Below are positions 1 through 11,166 of a stretch of 64,000 nucleotides of DNA, piece by piece. A program made the translations under genes and the position numbers. Within the stretch, counting starts at the first letter, position 1, and every line of letters starts with the position of its first letter. The notes below the pieces were generated by a model. It worked only from the letters and a program-made list of their open reading frames with translations. It was not told where the DNA came from and searched no databases. The stretch lies in assembly GCF_000318095.2 (NCBI RefSeq), contig NZ_KB290717.1:37058-101057 (forward strand), in the 5' to 3' direction. The stretch is from Alloprevotella sp. oral taxon 473 str. F0040. GTDB lineage: Bacteria; Bacteroidota; Bacteroidia; Bacteroidales; Bacteroidaceae.

Positions 1-2582
1 GAATCTCTTATCCTCGACTGTTGAAAGTCGACGGCAATCCTTATAGTTTTTCCCCTCAATCCACAGGGGTGACTACACTCTCTGTGCAGTCTGCCATTTC
101 TTCCACGAAATTATGGAGAATTGGGCAGATGGGGAGTCCCACAGTCGAAGTTCCGCGTAGTAGTTTTGCCGATGGACGTGCCACGTTTACTACTGATACC
201 CCCAATCGTCGCTTTGTTGCTTTTAATAGCTCAGCTCGCTTTCCTATCCCTCAGTTGGTAGGTGAAATTGCGAACCAGAATCTTCATGCAGACACTGGAA
301 TAGACTACGTCATCATCGTACCTTCAAGTGGAAAACTCATTCAACAGGCGGAACGACTTGCAGCTATGCATCGGCAACATAGTGGATTGACAGTAAAAGT
401 GGTGCGTGCTGATCAACTATATAATGAGTTCTCTTCTGGCACTCCTGATGCCAATGCCTATCGTCGCTATTTGAAGATGCTCTACGACCGAGCGGATGAT
501 ACTACTCCCGCACCTCGATATGTTTTGCTCATGGGTAAGAGTCCATGGGATAATAGATTCTTGACAGATGACTGGAAGCGCGAGAACCCAGATGATTATT
601 TGTTGGCTTACGAACAGGATGCATCTAACTATAATCTTGGCACTGTCAATAGCTATATCACAGATGATTTCTATGCACTCTTAGACGATGGAGAAGGAGA
701 AACCATTGAGCGTGAGAAGCCCGACCTTGCCACAGGCCGCATGATAGCAATTACTTCCGAACAAGCTAAAGTTTTGGTAGATAAAGTCGAACGCTATCTA
801 ACGAATGTTGATGCTGGCGAATGGAAAAATAATGTGGTGATGCTTGGAGATGATGGTGATGCTAACGAACACATGGAAGATGCTGAGCGGGTGTCGAAGG
901 AGTATGTGTCAGGTTCTAATGATCGTCTGAATCTTTCAAAGATTTATTGGGATCGCTACAATCGAGAGGCTAGTGCCATCGGATTCACCTATCCTATGGT
1001 ACGCCAACAAGCTCTTCGTCGCATGGAAGAAGGTGCTGTTATCTTCAATTATAGTGGCCATGGTGCTCCATTTCAAGTGTCGCACGAAGCTGCTTTACGT
1101 CTAGAAGATTTCAAAAAATCATATAACAATCGTCAGACTCTATGGGTGCTAGCCTCTTGTGAAATCTATCCCTTCGATAGTAAGGAAGATAATATAGCAG
1201 AAGAGTTTCTCCATCAGCCTAACGGCGGTAGTATAGGTTTCATGTGTGCTACAAGAGCGGTGTATGCCACGCAGAATAATGCCCTTAATCGTCGATTTGC
1301 CTACTATGTGGTGGGGCGAGATGATGCTGGAAATCGTATAACAATGGGAGAAGCATTGCGTAAGGCAAAGAATGACTTGCTCTCTCCCGCAGGAAAGAGT
1401 TATAGAGATGTTGATAACTCCATCAATAAACTCAAATATCTCTACTTCGGAGACCCAGCTTTAGTGCTATCTATCCCCACGGGAAGTGTGGTCATTGATA
1501 GTATCAATGGAAAAGCGGTAACTTCCTCGATGAAAGTTCAACTTGAAGCCGGAAGTGTCGCAAGATTTAGTGGGCATATAACGAAGAGTCAGCAAAATGC
1601 AGGGGCTTTGGATGAGAGTTTCTCTGGAGTTCTTTCCGCTTCGATTTATGACCGCTTGGAGACCATCGTATGTAAGGACAATGATGGTAGTGCTGCGCGT
1701 CGGAATCGTCAGCCTCTCAAGTTTAGTGAAAGAGGGCTTGCTGTGTTTAAAGGTACTGCCCGAGTGGAACAAGGGAAGTTTAGTATCTCAGCTGTCGTGC
1801 CTCGAAACATCAGTTACAGCACGGATGCTGCTCGCTTGAGTCTTTATGCGGTGAGCGATGATAAAAAGACGGAATGCAATGGAGTTAATGAGCAGTTTAA
1901 TCTCAATGGAACAGCCAATTCTGCTGCACCCGATACACTCGCACCCAAAGTTGTGGCTTACTTGAACCAAGTGGGACAAGTTGATTATGCCATTGTTGGA
2001 AAAAATGCTACATTGGTAGCTGATATATCTGATGATTCAGGCATTAATGCAAGCCAAGGTTATCTTGGACACGACATGGAGTTGACATTAGACAATGAAG
2101 CTCCTGTTAGTGTCAATGAGCATTTCACTTTTTCTCTAGGGAGCTATAACCGTGGTCAGATAGTCTATCCTCTCATGAACCTCTCACCTGGACTGCACAC
2201 GCTTAAACTTCGTGTGTGGGATGTCAATGATAATGTCACTACCACTATGATGCGCTTCATTGTTTCTGCTAATCAGCTTACAGAAACGACTTTGACAACG
2301 ACTGAAAATCCGGCTCAGGTAGCTACTACCTTCGTTGCCAATTTCCCCACTTCAGATAAAGAAGGAGAACTCTTCCTTGAAGTGGCTGATGCTAGCGGAC
2401 AGAAGGTCTACACTCACCGGCAATCTCTAGCAGCAGGACAGGGTAGTTGGTCGCAGTCTTGGGGGCTACGTAATAGTGCTGGTGCTCCGCTTTCTGCAGG
2501 CCTTTATATTTGTCGACTACAAGTGCACTATGCCGATGGTAGAAAGTCCACTGCTACTTATAAACTCGTTGTAGTGGAATAA
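1..2582 (+). CDS. porU: PorU, type IX secretion system C25-family sortase (5' end outside window)
   Basis: Cell-surface peptidase of the type IX secretion system, which removes the C-terminal signal of cargo proteins and links them to surface lipopolysaccharide. The window opens inside the gene: the first whole codon is at 3 and no start is present, so roughly 860 residues remain of a family that usually exceeds 1,000. The C25 (gingipain-like) core is visible with its catalytic His in NYSGHG (codon 1059-1061) and catalytic Cys in LASCEIYP (codon 1158-1160). Beta-rich Ig-like segments follow, then a C-terminal FlgD-like/CTD-type domain ending in KLVVVE; PorU is known to keep this domain to dock on PorV. 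porV starts 117 bp downstream on the same strand, the classical pairing. Confidence 0.93.
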   Translation, partial: ISYPRLLKVDGNPYSFSPQSTGVTTLSVQSAISSTKLWRIGQMGSPTVEVPRSSFADGRATFTTDTPNRRFVAFNSSARFPIPQLVGEIANQNLHADTGIDYVIIVPSSGKLIQQAERLAAMHRQHSGLTVKVVRADQLYNEFSSGTPDANAYRRYLKMLYDRADDTTPAPRYVLLMGKSPWDNRFLTDDWKRENPDDYLLAYEQDASNYNLGTVNSYITDDFYALLDDGEGETIEREKPDLATGRMIAITSEQAKVLVDKVERYLTNVDAGEWKNNVVMLGDDGDANEHMEDAERVSKEYVSGSNDRLNLSKIYWDRYNREASAIGFTYPMVRQQALRRMEEGAVIFNYSGHGAPFQVSHEAALRLEDFKKSYNNRQTLWVLASCEIYPFDSKEDNIAEEFLHQPNGGSIGFMCATRAVYATQNNALNRRFAYYVVGRDDAGNRITMGEALRKAKNDLLSPAGKSYRDVDNSINKLKYLYFGDPALVLSIPTGSVVIDSINGKAVTSSMKVQLEAGSVARFSGHITKSQQNAGALDESFSGVLSASIYDRLETIVCKDNDGSAARRNRQPLKFSERGLAVFKGTARVEQGKFSISAVVPRNISYSTDAARLSLYAVSDDKKTECNGVNEQFNLNGTANSAAPDTLAPKVVAYLNQVGQVDYAIVGKNATLVADISDDSGINASQGYLGHDMELTLDNEAPVSVNEHFTFSLGSYNRGQIVYPLMNLSPGLHTLKLRVWDVNDNVTTTMMRFIVSANQLTETTLTTTENPAQVATTFVANFPTSDKEGELFLEVADASGQKVYTHRQSLAAGQGSWSQSWGLRNSAGAPLSAGLYICRLQVHYADGRKSTATYKLVVVE

Positions 2583-2699
2583 GACACTTAACGCATTATC
2601 CAATATTTTATAGGAGATAAGGAGTCTATTGTGGATTTAGTCATGAGATGAACTCGTATCTTGCCTCCTTCATTCTTTTGAATCTTCACATTGTTCTGA

Positions 2700-3857
2700 A
2701 TGAAAAGAATTATCCTTCCCCTTTCTCTAATAGCTTTCACCCTTGGGGCGCAAGCGCAAAACGAGATTAAAGAAAAATTCAACCCAGTGCGCACCGCAGT
2801 AATCTCGCAGACCATCGCTGCCGATGCACGAGGAGCTGCCATGGGTGACGTAGGTGCTGCTACAGAAGCTGATGTGCATTCACAAAACTGGAATCCGGCT
2901 AAGTATCCTTTCACAGTTTCGCGTGCTGGTTTTGCGATGAACTACACGCCATGGTTGAGACAGCTCACCGAAGGTATTGCTTTGGTGAATGCTGTGGGCT
3001 ATGCGCGTCTAGGAGATTACCAAGCTGTTTCAGGTTCAATTAAATATTTCACCGTAGGTGAAGTCCCCACGCCAACAGCTGGTGTGGTGCGTCCTTATGA
3101 ATATGCCGTGGATGTGGCTTACTCTCGCCTTCTGTCTGAAAGGTTCTCTGCAGCAGTAGCACTCCGATACATGTATTCTGACCTTACAGGCCGATATAAC
3201 GACGATCTCACCCCTGGTTCTGCCGTTGCAGCAGATGTGGCGATGTATTGGAACAATTATATTTTTCTCGGTCGTCGAGAGTGTGCGCTTAATTTAGGCT
3301 TAAATGTGAGTAATCTAGGTTCTAAAATTAACTTTGGCAGCAATTATTCCTATTTTATTCCCACCAATCTGCGCCTAGGTGCCAATTTGCTGATTCCTGT
3401 TGATGAGTATAACAAGTTCTCAATCACGGCTGAGGCTAACAAGTTGCTTGTTCCTTCACTGCCTCTCCGCAAAGATGGCGAGAGCAACGAAGATTATAAG
3501 CAAAGAGTCCTTTCTGACTACAATGATCTCTCACCTATCTCAGGAGTTTTCAAAAGCTTCAGCGATAGCGAAAGAGGGTTTAAAGGAGAACTGGAAGAAA
3601 TACAATGGAGTGTAGGTGCTGAATACATCTACAACGACAAGTTTGCCCTCCGTGGTGGCTATCATCATGAAAGTGAAGCACAGGGTAATCGAAAATACTT
3701 CACCTTCGGAGCTGGGTTCAAAATGAATGTGCTCAACATTGATGCAGGATATGTAGTGGCAACTACGCCTTCTAATCCGCTTGACCAAACTTTGCGTGTC
3801 ACGCTCTCCTTTGATATGGATGGTATTCGTGAACTCTTTGGCCGTCGTGGTCGTTAA
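2700..3857 (+). CDS. porV: PorV (LptO), outer-membrane beta-barrel of the type IX secretion system
   Basis: FadL-like outer-membrane barrel of 385 residues that receives secreted cargo from the SprA translocon and presents it to PorU; also called LptO. An N-terminal signal peptide ends in GAQAQ (about residue 20). The next segment carries the family hallmark (AADARGAAMGDVGAA followed by SQNWNPAKYPF). The rest alternates aromatic and polar residues as expected of barrel strands, and the chain ends in an arginine-rich tail (FGRRGR). It lies directly after porU and before ispF, an order I recall from Porphyromonas gingivalis. The ATG at 2700 gives a complete signal peptide. Confidence 0.95.
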   Translation: MKRIILPLSLIAFTLGAQAQNEIKEKFNPVRTAVISQTIAADARGAAMGDVGAATEADVHSQNWNPAKYPFTVSRAGFAMNYTPWLRQLTEGIALVNAVGYARLGDYQAVSGSIKYFTVGEVPTPTAGVVRPYEYAVDVAYSRLLSERFSAAVALRYMYSDLTGRYNDDLTPGSAVAADVAMYWNNYIFLGRRECALNLGLNVSNLGSKINFGSNYSYFIPTNLRLGANLLIPVDEYNKFSITAEANKLLVPSLPLRKDGESNEDYKQRVLSDYNDLSPISGVFKSFSDSERGFKGELEEIQWSVGAEYIYNDKFALRGGYHHESEAQGNRKYFTFGAGFKMNVLNIDAGYVVATTPSNPLDQTLRVTLSFDMDGIRELFGRRGR

Positions 3858-3972
3858 TTACTACAATACTCTTTTATTTACGCGGAGTTCTCTATTGTAG
3901 AATAAGGCTTATGCTCGATGATGTAGAGCGTCACAGCTGAAGACTCCTCAATAATGATTCAAAATTTCGACA

Positions 3973-4452
3973 ATGAAAATACGAGTAGGTTATGGTTATG
4001 ACGTGCATCGTCTAGCTGAAAATAGAGATTTTTGGATGGGTGGTGTGAAGATTGATCACTCACTAGGATTGCTGGGGCATAGTGATGCCGATGTGCTCAT
4101 TCATGCCATTTGTGATGCAGTATTAGGTGCAGCTAATATGCGTGACATAGGTTTTCATTTTCCTGATACTGATCCTAAATATAAAGGAGCAGATAGCAAA
4201 GTGCTGCTACAACGTACCATTGAGCTTATCGCTTCCAAGGGATTCCGCGTGGGTAACATCGACTGTACAGTCTGTGCAGAACGACCTAAGCTGAATCCTC
4301 ACGTAGAAGCCATGCGCCAATGTCTTGCTTCTTTGATTCAAGTGGACGAAGACGCAATCTCAATCAAGGCCACCACAAGCGAGCGTATGGGCTTTGTGGG
4401 ACGAGAAGAGGGTATAGCTGCCTACTGCGTAGCCTTGATTGAGAAAGACTAA
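3973..4452 (+). CDS. ispF: 2-C-methyl-D-erythritol 2,4-cyclodiphosphate synthase
   Basis: Zinc enzyme of the MEP isoprenoid pathway; it converts CDP-methylerythritol 2-phosphate to the cyclic diphosphate with release of CMP, working as a cytosolic trimer. At 159 residues it has the normal family length. Visible motifs are GYDVHRL at the N-terminus (metal-binding Asp and His), LGHSDADVLIHA, the FPDTDP loop and the C-terminal TTSERMGFVGREEGIAA segment. It starts 115 bp after porV; that gap holds an 8-bp inverted repeat (CTACAATA/TATTGTAG) that may end porV transcription. The link with T9SS genes is positional, not functional. Confidence 0.96.
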   Translation: MKIRVGYGYDVHRLAENRDFWMGGVKIDHSLGLLGHSDADVLIHAICDAVLGAANMRDIGFHFPDTDPKYKGADSKVLLQRTIELIASKGFRVGNIDCTVCAERPKLNPHVEAMRQCLASLIQVDEDAISIKATTSERMGFVGREEGIAAYCVALIEKD

Positions 4453-4502
4453 CCTTGTAATTTCTTTTATTCAACTCATATATAAAATCTCTATTCTTAA
4501 CG

Positions 4503-5315
4503 ATGATGCCTTACAAAGAACAGATGCTTCAGCAAAAACGTCAAGAACTTACCGAACGTGAAGCCACCTTGACTACACAAACAATCTTAGAACGTTATGA
4601 AACAATGAAGGCTGAAGGGCATTTGGCCAGTCCGACTTCTTTTAAAACTGCTTTACAAACAGATCCTTATGGATTAGTAGCAGAATTCAAGCGTAAGAGT
4701 CCAGGTGTCGGTGTACTGAATGCTGAAGCAGTGCCGCAGGTGCTGTGTCCCGCTTTTGCAGGTGCTGGTGCAGCGGCTGTGTCCATGCAGACTAATGAAG
4801 CCTTTTTTGATAGTAAGTTGGCCTTCCTTCGCACAGCCTATGGCACCATTGAAGGTCATGGTTATAATATTCCTGTGCTGCGCAACGATGTAATCATTAG
4901 CAAACGACAGTTATTGGAAGCTCGTCTTTTTGCAGCTTCTGCAGTACAACTCGATGCAGATTTCCTTTCGTTTGAGGAATATACGGAACTCTTGGCCTAT
5001 GCCCACAGCATTGGCTTGGAAGTAGTTGTTGCGATTCATAGTGCTGAGCAATTGACTTATGCCCAAACTGAGGCTGACATCGTAGCTGTAGTAAATTACA
5101 ACTTGGAAGACTACAGTGCAGACTTACAGAAGTCATTGGATTTAGTTACTCAACTTCCTACTGATAAAGTGCTACTTTCCGAAGGTGGCATAAGCACAGT
5201 AGAGGACATCCGTCGCTTAAAAGCAGCTGGTTATCATGGAGTGATGTTAGGTAATTGCTTGATGTCTCAACCTGATCCTGCAGCCGCTTTGCAGCAACTC
5301 CGCAGTGCATTATAA
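4503..5315 (+). CDS. trpC: Indole-3-glycerol phosphate synthase
   Basis: TIM-barrel enzyme of tryptophan synthesis that closes the indole ring of carboxyphenylaminodeoxyribulose phosphate, giving indole-3-glycerol phosphate. It has 270 residues, normal for a stand-alone TrpC. The active-site Lys motif appears as LVAEFKRKSPGVG near residues 58-70, with later barrel motifs VPVLRNDVI, VVVAIHSAEQL and LLSEGGIS. It sits 50 bp after ispF and is separated by about 6 kb from the trpB-trpG operon on the other strand, so the tryptophan genes are split. No attenuator-like leader is present in the short gap before it. A strong bidirectional terminator follows. Confidence 0.95.
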   Translation: MMPYKEQMLQQKRQELTEREATLTTQTILERYETMKAEGHLASPTSFKTALQTDPYGLVAEFKRKSPGVGVLNAEAVPQVLCPAFAGAGAAAVSMQTNEAFFDSKLAFLRTAYGTIEGHGYNIPVLRNDVIISKRQLLEARLFAASAVQLDADFLSFEEYTELLAYAHSIGLEVVVAIHSAEQLTYAQTEADIVAVVNYNLEDYSADLQKSLDLVTQLPTDKVLLSEGGISTVEDIRRLKAAGYHGVMLGNCLMSQPDPAAALQQLRSAL

Positions 5316-5330
5316 TTGTCTGTGATTTTC

Positions 5331-5376
5331 AAAAAGAACAGCACGCTTTCTTTGTGATGGAAAGCGTGCTGTTTTT
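5331..5376. terminator. Bidirectional terminator between trpC and folC
   Basis: Perfect 14-bp inverted repeat (arms 5337-5350 and 5360-5373, loop 9 nt) flanked by A-run and T-run, located between convergent genes. Confidence 0.9.
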
Positions 5377-5401
5377 CTTTGCTGATGGAGCTGCGTAAAG
5401 A

Positions 5402-6712
5402 TTATTGCGAGAGGTAGCTGAGAAAGTCAGCTACCACAAATGAACTGCCTCCTACGAAAACAGTGCCTGTCTCAGGTACATGACGTAAGGCTTCAGCATA
5501 GGCCTCAACAACGTTGGAGTAAGCACAACCTTGTAGGTCTAGTTGTGCAGCTGATTCTTTAAGGGAGTTTGAAGGCAATGCTCGATGCACGCTTGCTTGC
5601 GCCCAGTAGTAGGTGCCCTCTTTGGGAAGTAGCGGAAGTATGTGCGCAATGTCTTTGTCGTTGCATGCGCCAAACACGATATGGAGAGCGGACTTGGGGT
5701 GAGCGGATTGCTTAGCGAGTTGCTCTAATTGTGGAGTGAGGTGTCGCCAAGCATCTTCGTTGTGCCCAGTGTCTGCTATCACGTAAGGATTTTTGCTGAT
5801 GATTTGCCAACGACCTTGTAAACCTGTGAGTTCAGCTACCCTAAGAAATCCTTCGCGCACTGCATCTGGAGTGATGCGACATTGGAAATCCTGAGGCAGT
5901 TGTGCTAGAGTGCAGAAAATCGTACGCGCATTTTGGGACTGACAAGCCCCATTTAAACTGGCCACGACGTTGCCCCACGAGTGCGTGTGGTAGATAAAAG
6001 ACCCTTCTTTCGTTGTTTCAATCTTTTCTAGTGGACTTTCTTCCTCTGCAAATACAAGTTTTGCTTCTCTCTCTGCGGCTACCTTTTCAAAAATGGTGCG
6101 AACCTCTGGCTGTGCTGTCCCTATCACAGCAGGAACTCCCTTTTTGAAAATGCCTGCCTTCTCAAAAGCGATGGCTTCCAACGTATTTCCTAGTAGGTTG
6201 ATGTGGTCGAACGAGATGTTAGTCACCACACTCACCAAAGGATTTACGATGTTTGTGCAATCTAATCGCCCGCCTAGTCCCACTTCTACTACAGCCACGT
6301 CCACTGCTTGTTCTTGAAAGTAGCGAAAAGCCAGAGCTGTAGTAAGTTCAAAGAAGGAAGGGTGGAGTGGTTCGAAGAAAGCACGTTCTTCTTCCACGAA
6401 ATCAATGACACGTTGCTCAGAAATGCACACTCCATTCACACGGATGCGCTCACGAAAGTCCACCAGATGCGGTGAAGTATAGAGTCCCACGCGGTAACCT
6501 GCGAGTTGCAAGATGGCGGCTAGGGTGTGCGAGGTAGAGCCTTTGCCATTTGTACCTCCCACATGGATTATTTTGTAGGAACGATGAGGGTGATTAAAGT
6601 GCGCATCGAGAGTTTGCGTTGTAGATAAGCCCTCTTTATACGCTCCTGCCCCGATGCTTTGAAACATCGGGGCAGCAGTGAAGAGGTAGTCCAAGGTCTG
6701 TTGATAGTCCAT
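5402..6712 (-). CDS. folC: Bifunctional dihydrofolate synthase / folylpolyglutamate synthase
   Basis: ATP-dependent Mur-ligase-family enzyme that joins glutamate to dihydropteroate and extends folate polyglutamate tails. The 436 residues match the family. The P-loop is IIHVGGTNGKGSTSHTLAA near residue 50, followed by the SPHLVDFRERIRVNG folate-loop motif, DVAVVEVGLGGRLDCTN and NISFDHINLLG. The C-terminal ligase domain holds DTGHNEDAW. The next gene, dnaJ, is only 32 bp upstream and on the same strand, so folC is probably read from a grpE-dnaJ-folC transcript. Confidence 0.95.
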   Translation of the reverse strand: MDYQQTLDYLFTAAPMFQSIGAGAYKEGLSTTQTLDAHFNHPHRSYKIIHVGGTNGKGSTSHTLAAILQLAGYRVGLYTSPHLVDFRERIRVNGVCISEQRVIDFVEEERAFFEPLHPSFFELTTALAFRYFQEQAVDVAVVEVGLGGRLDCTNIVNPLVSVVTNISFDHINLLGNTLEAIAFEKAGIFKKGVPAVIGTAQPEVRTIFEKVAAEREAKLVFAEEESPLEKIETTKEGSFIYHTHSWGNVVASLNGACQSQNARTIFCTLAQLPQDFQCRITPDAVREGFLRVAELTGLQGRWQIISKNPYVIADTGHNEDAWRHLTPQLEQLAKQSAHPKSALHIVFGACNDKDIAHILPLLPKEGTYYWAQASVHRALPSNSLKESAAQLDLQGCAYSNVVEAYAEALRHVPETGTVFVGGSSFVVADFLSYLSQ

Positions 6713-6744
6713 GGTGTTATTCCGCTTAAAATCTTTCCTATAGC

Positions 6745-7908
6745 TTAGCTAAAGTAAGCGCGGAAAGAACTAAAAATCTTATTGAAGATGCTGGTAGAAG
6801 GCTTCAAGTTATCGCTGTCTTTCATCGCTTCGAAAGCAGACTTCTCTTCTTTTGAGAGAGTTTCGGGAATGTAGACAGAGATATTGATGACAATGTCGCC
6901 ACGTCCATAGCCATAACCTTGCACAGCAGGAAGACCCTTACTGCGCAAGCGCATACGCGTGCCTGGTTGTGTGCCAGGTTTGATGGTTACACGGGCTTTT
7001 CCTTCGAGCGTAGGCACTTCCACTTGATCACCTAAGGCTGCTTGGCTCACGGTGAGTAGGAGGTTATAGATCAAATCGTTGTCATCACGGATGAAGTGTT
7101 CGTGTGGCAACTCTTCGATAAGGACTTGAATATCTCCAGGAACACCGTTGTGCTTGCCAGCATGGCCCTTTCCAGGAGCGGTCACGACCATTCCTTCTGC
7201 TACACCAGCAGGGATGCGCACTTCGATCACTTCTTCCCCAGCCACAACACCGTCACCGTGACATTTCTTACACTTGTGCGTCACCACTTTTCCCTCACCA
7301 TGACATGTGGGGCAGGGGCTTTGTTGTTGCATCGTGCCGAAGATGGTGCGAGCATTGCGAATCACATAACCGCTACCATGGCAAGTGGAGCAAGTTTCAG
7401 CACTGTGTCCTGGTTCACTTCCTGAGCCATGACATTCGTTACACTCAACTTGCTTTTTTATCTTGAACTTTTTGGTTACGCCAGTAGCGATTTCTTCGAG
7501 GGTGAGTTTGGTTTTCAAACGCAAATCTCCACCGCGGTATTGCTGAGGTCCAGCAGAGGCACCGCCACCACCGAAACCGCCAAAACCTCCGAAGCCACCA
7601 CCGCCAAAGATGTCGCTAAAGTGCGAGAAGATGTCATTGATGTCGGTAAATCCGCCACCAAATCCTCCAGCTCCTGCACCACCTTCGAAAGCAGCTTTAC
7701 CAAATTGGTCATAGCGTTGTCGCTTTTCTGGATCCCGCAATACCTCATAGGCTTCTGCGGCTTCCTTAAACTTTTCTTCGGCTTCTTTGTCGCCTGGGTT
7801 TTTATCTGGGTGATACTTCATGGCCACCTTGCGGTAAGCCTTCTTGATCTCAGCGTCACTGGCACTTTTGTCGACACCGAGTATTTGATAGTAGTCTAAA
7901 TCTGCCAT
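6745..7908 (-). CDS. dnaJ: Chaperone DnaJ (Hsp40)
   Basis: Co-chaperone that stimulates DnaK ATPase and delivers unfolded substrates. The 387 residues show all canonical parts in order: J domain with HPD ([14 protein letters not shown], about residues 31-45), a Gly/Phe-rich linker (residues 75-120), a zinc-finger region with four CxxCxGxG repeats ([32 protein letters not shown]) and the C-terminal substrate-binding domains. grpE lies 53 bp upstream; dnaK is not in this window. The start gives [12 protein letters not shown], the standard type I DnaJ beginning. Confidence 0.98.
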   Translation of the reverse strand: MADLDYYQILGVDKSASDAEIKKAYRKVAMKYHPDKNPGDKEAEEKFKEAAEAYEVLRDPEKRQRYDQFGKAAFEGGAGAGGFGGGFTDINDIFSHFSDIFGGGGFGGFGGFGGGGASAGPQQYRGGDLRLKTKLTLEEIATGVTKKFKIKKQVECNECHGSGSEPGHSAETCSTCHGSGYVIRNARTIFGTMQQQSPCPTCHGEGKVVTHKCKKCHGDGVVAGEEVIEVRIPAGVAEGMVVTAPGKGHAGKHNGVPGDIQVLIEELPHEHFIRDDNDLIYNLLLTVSQAALGDQVEVPTLEGKARVTIKPGTQPGTRMRLRSKGLPAVQGYGYGRGDIVINISVYIPETLSKEEKSAFEAMKDSDNLKPSTSIFNKIFSSFRAYFS

Positions 7909-7961
7909 TGTCTTGTTGCTTGTTAGGATGAAAAATATCCGCGCACGGGCGGTAAACTATT

Positions 7962-8552
7962 TTATTGTCCCACCACCACTTTGGCGTGGCGCAACACTTT
8001 GTCGTTGAGCATATAGCCCGTTTGCACGCAGTCGATGATGTGATTCTTTTGTTGCTCATCTTCTGTTGGGAAGAGAGCTACAGCTTCGTGGAAATCAGTG
8101 TCAAACTGAGCTTCCTTAGTCTCCATCTTCTTCAGACCTTGTTGTTCGAGTGTGCGTTGCAACTTTTGGAAAATTAGCGACAAGCCTTCGCGCAAGGTTT
8201 CTACTTCTTCGCTTTTTGCCAAATTTGCTTCAGCGCGCTCCATATCATCAAGGATGGGAAGCAAACTTTCTAGCACTTTCTTACCACCATTGAGAATCAA
8301 CTCTGTGTGAGTTGCCATACTGTGCTTGCGGAAATTTGCAAAGTCAGCAGCTTGTCGCAAAATCTTATCTTTGAGTTCTGCAATTTCTGCCTCAGCTTGT
8401 GCCAACTTTTCGGCATCAGTCAGTTCTGCTGCAGGAGCTTCTGTAGCTTCTGTTGCAGTGTCTGCTTGATTTTGAACTTCTTGCTCGTTAGTTTCGGGCT
8501 GAGTGGTTTCGTCGTTTGTTGTATTGTTAGTCAATGGTTCTTTTTCTTCCAT
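7962..8552 (-). CDS. grpE: Nucleotide exchange factor GrpE
   Basis: Dimeric exchange factor for DnaK, acting with the adjacent dnaJ. An acidic low-complexity N-terminus rich in Glu, Thr and Ala (about residues 1-55) precedes a long coiled coil (AQAEAEIAELKDKILRQAAD) and the head domain with LLPILDDMERA and a C-terminal GYMLNDKVLRHAKVVVG motif. I start at the ATG at 8552 (MEEKEPLTN); the open frame extends to 8588, but that stretch runs into a long palindrome (8571-8611) that looks regulatory rather than coding. About 196 residues, normal for GrpE. Confidence 0.94.
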   Translation of the reverse strand: MEEKEPLTNNTTNDETTQPETNEQEVQNQADTATEATEAPAAELTDAEKLAQAEAEIAELKDKILRQAADFANFRKHSMATHTELILNGGKKVLESLLPILDDMERAEANLAKSEEVETLREGLSLIFQKLQRTLEQQGLKKMETKEAQFDTDFHEAVALFPTEDEQQKNHIIDCVQTGYMLNDKVLRHAKVVVGQ

Positions 8553-8570
8553 GAAATTATGCTTATTAGT

Positions 8571-8611
8571 TTGACCCTCTTTCTGCAAATATTATGCCGA
8601 AAGAGGGTCAA
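8571..8611. promoter_or_regulatory. 41-bp palindrome upstream of grpE
   Basis: Perfect 13-bp arms (TTGACCCTCTTTC at 8571-8583 and its complement at 8599-8611) enclose a 15-nt centre that itself carries GCA/TGC arms. It lies between the stop of the ABC-F gene (8675) and the grpE start (8552). Neither side has a T-run, so a simple intrinsic terminator is not obvious; it could be a terminator of the ABC-F gene or a binding site/leader hairpin controlling grpE-dnaJ. It is not the CIRCE element. Confidence 0.6.
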
Positions 8612-8674
8612 TGTGTAGAATTGTCAGCTAGTTTGCGCCATATCTATGTCGCTAGCTGTAGAGATTGTCGAATA

Positions 8675-10300
<1,626 letters not shown>

Positions 10301-10840
10301 TTATAACGTGGTTGTTTTTTGCTTAATTGTAGAGCCTCTCATCGATATTCTTACTCAGAAAAGAGAAGGCAAAGAGAGTTAAAATAGCAGGTCTGCGCAG
10401 ATTCTGCTACTTTCCAACTTACAAAGTTACGTATTTTTCTGCAGATGAGCGAACAACCCATGAAGTTTGCCACTAAAAGATCATTGCGCGCGTGATAAAT
10501 GTGCAATGGTCTTGACAATATGCCGTAGTTATGCTGCCTATGCCTCGTTAAATAGAGAAGGGGATTTGTAGCATTATTGTCTCCCTGCTCGAGGTTAAAG
10601 CCAAATCTATTTACATGTCTTCCCCTTGTGATGGTTACTCTTGCGTTAAATCTTGGGCTTATTGCGACAGCTCACGAACTAGTGCGAAAGGTTTCTTCCG
10701 TAATGTTTGCGTTATGAAACGTGGAATTTAACGTGGTCTATGAAATTTTTTTCCCTTTGTGGGAGATTTATGCGATTCTCTGTGTGTTAGTTTTAGAGGA
10801 ATGAAGGATGGAAAGTGATACCTATCGCATCAGAATGAAA
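10301..10840. other. Gene-free region
   Basis: No convincing coding sequence on either strand. The first 120 bases are the leader and probable -7 element (TAACTTTG on the minus strand, 10422-10429) of the ABC-F gene. The remainder is AT-rich and unremarkable up to the CGGA-type repeats at 10841. Confidence 0.6.
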
Positions 10841-10920
10841 TTATGTCGGAGATTTTGCGAAAAACTTCCCACAAAATCAATATTATGTCGGACGTTTTAG
10901 GGCTAAAACTCCGACAAAAC
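10841..10920. repeat. CGGA-type intergenic repeat cluster A
   Basis: Two direct copies of ATTATGTCGGA followed by TTTT (GTCGGA at 10845-10850 and 10887-10892). The second copy forms a near-perfect inverted repeat with CTAAAACTCCGAC ending at 10915. Related motifs occur in gaps at 14998, 19521, 39538 and 53267. The overlapping 80-codon frame at 10843-11085 looks spurious. Confidence 0.6.
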
Positions 10921-11127
10921 TATGAAAACAGACCAAAGAAAAATGAGAGAGAAGCCCAAAAATGTAGGGTGGGTCGCAAGTTTTTAGTTGTTTATCCAAT
11001 TTTTTCTTGGTTGTTCTCGCAAACTCTTGCTTTTCTCTCTCCTAGAATGGAATATCAGTGGGGGACTTTTGAGCTGCGATTTTAACAAAGCAAATGTGAA
11101 AAAGGAGGGGCTTGGGTGATTACTAAC

Positions 11128-11166
11128 ACAACTGGCTTCCTCCTTACGAAAGAGAAAGCCAGTTGT
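11128..11166 (-). terminator. Probable terminator overlapping the trpG stop
   Basis: 11-bp perfect arms ACAACTGGCTT (11128-11138) and complement (11156-11166), with the trpG stop codon in the loop. A T-run follows only after about 30 nt on the minus strand, so its strength is uncertain. Confidence 0.5.

Noticed and set aside
8571..8611. grpE palindrome as a CIRCE element
   Set aside because: CIRCE has TTAGCACTC and its complement separated by 9 nt; neither arm is present here.
10843..11085. 80-codon open frame in the gap between ABC-F and trpG
   Set aside because: It starts inside the CGGA-type repeat and has a lysine/arginine-rich, biased composition without any family resemblance; the repeat explains the region better.
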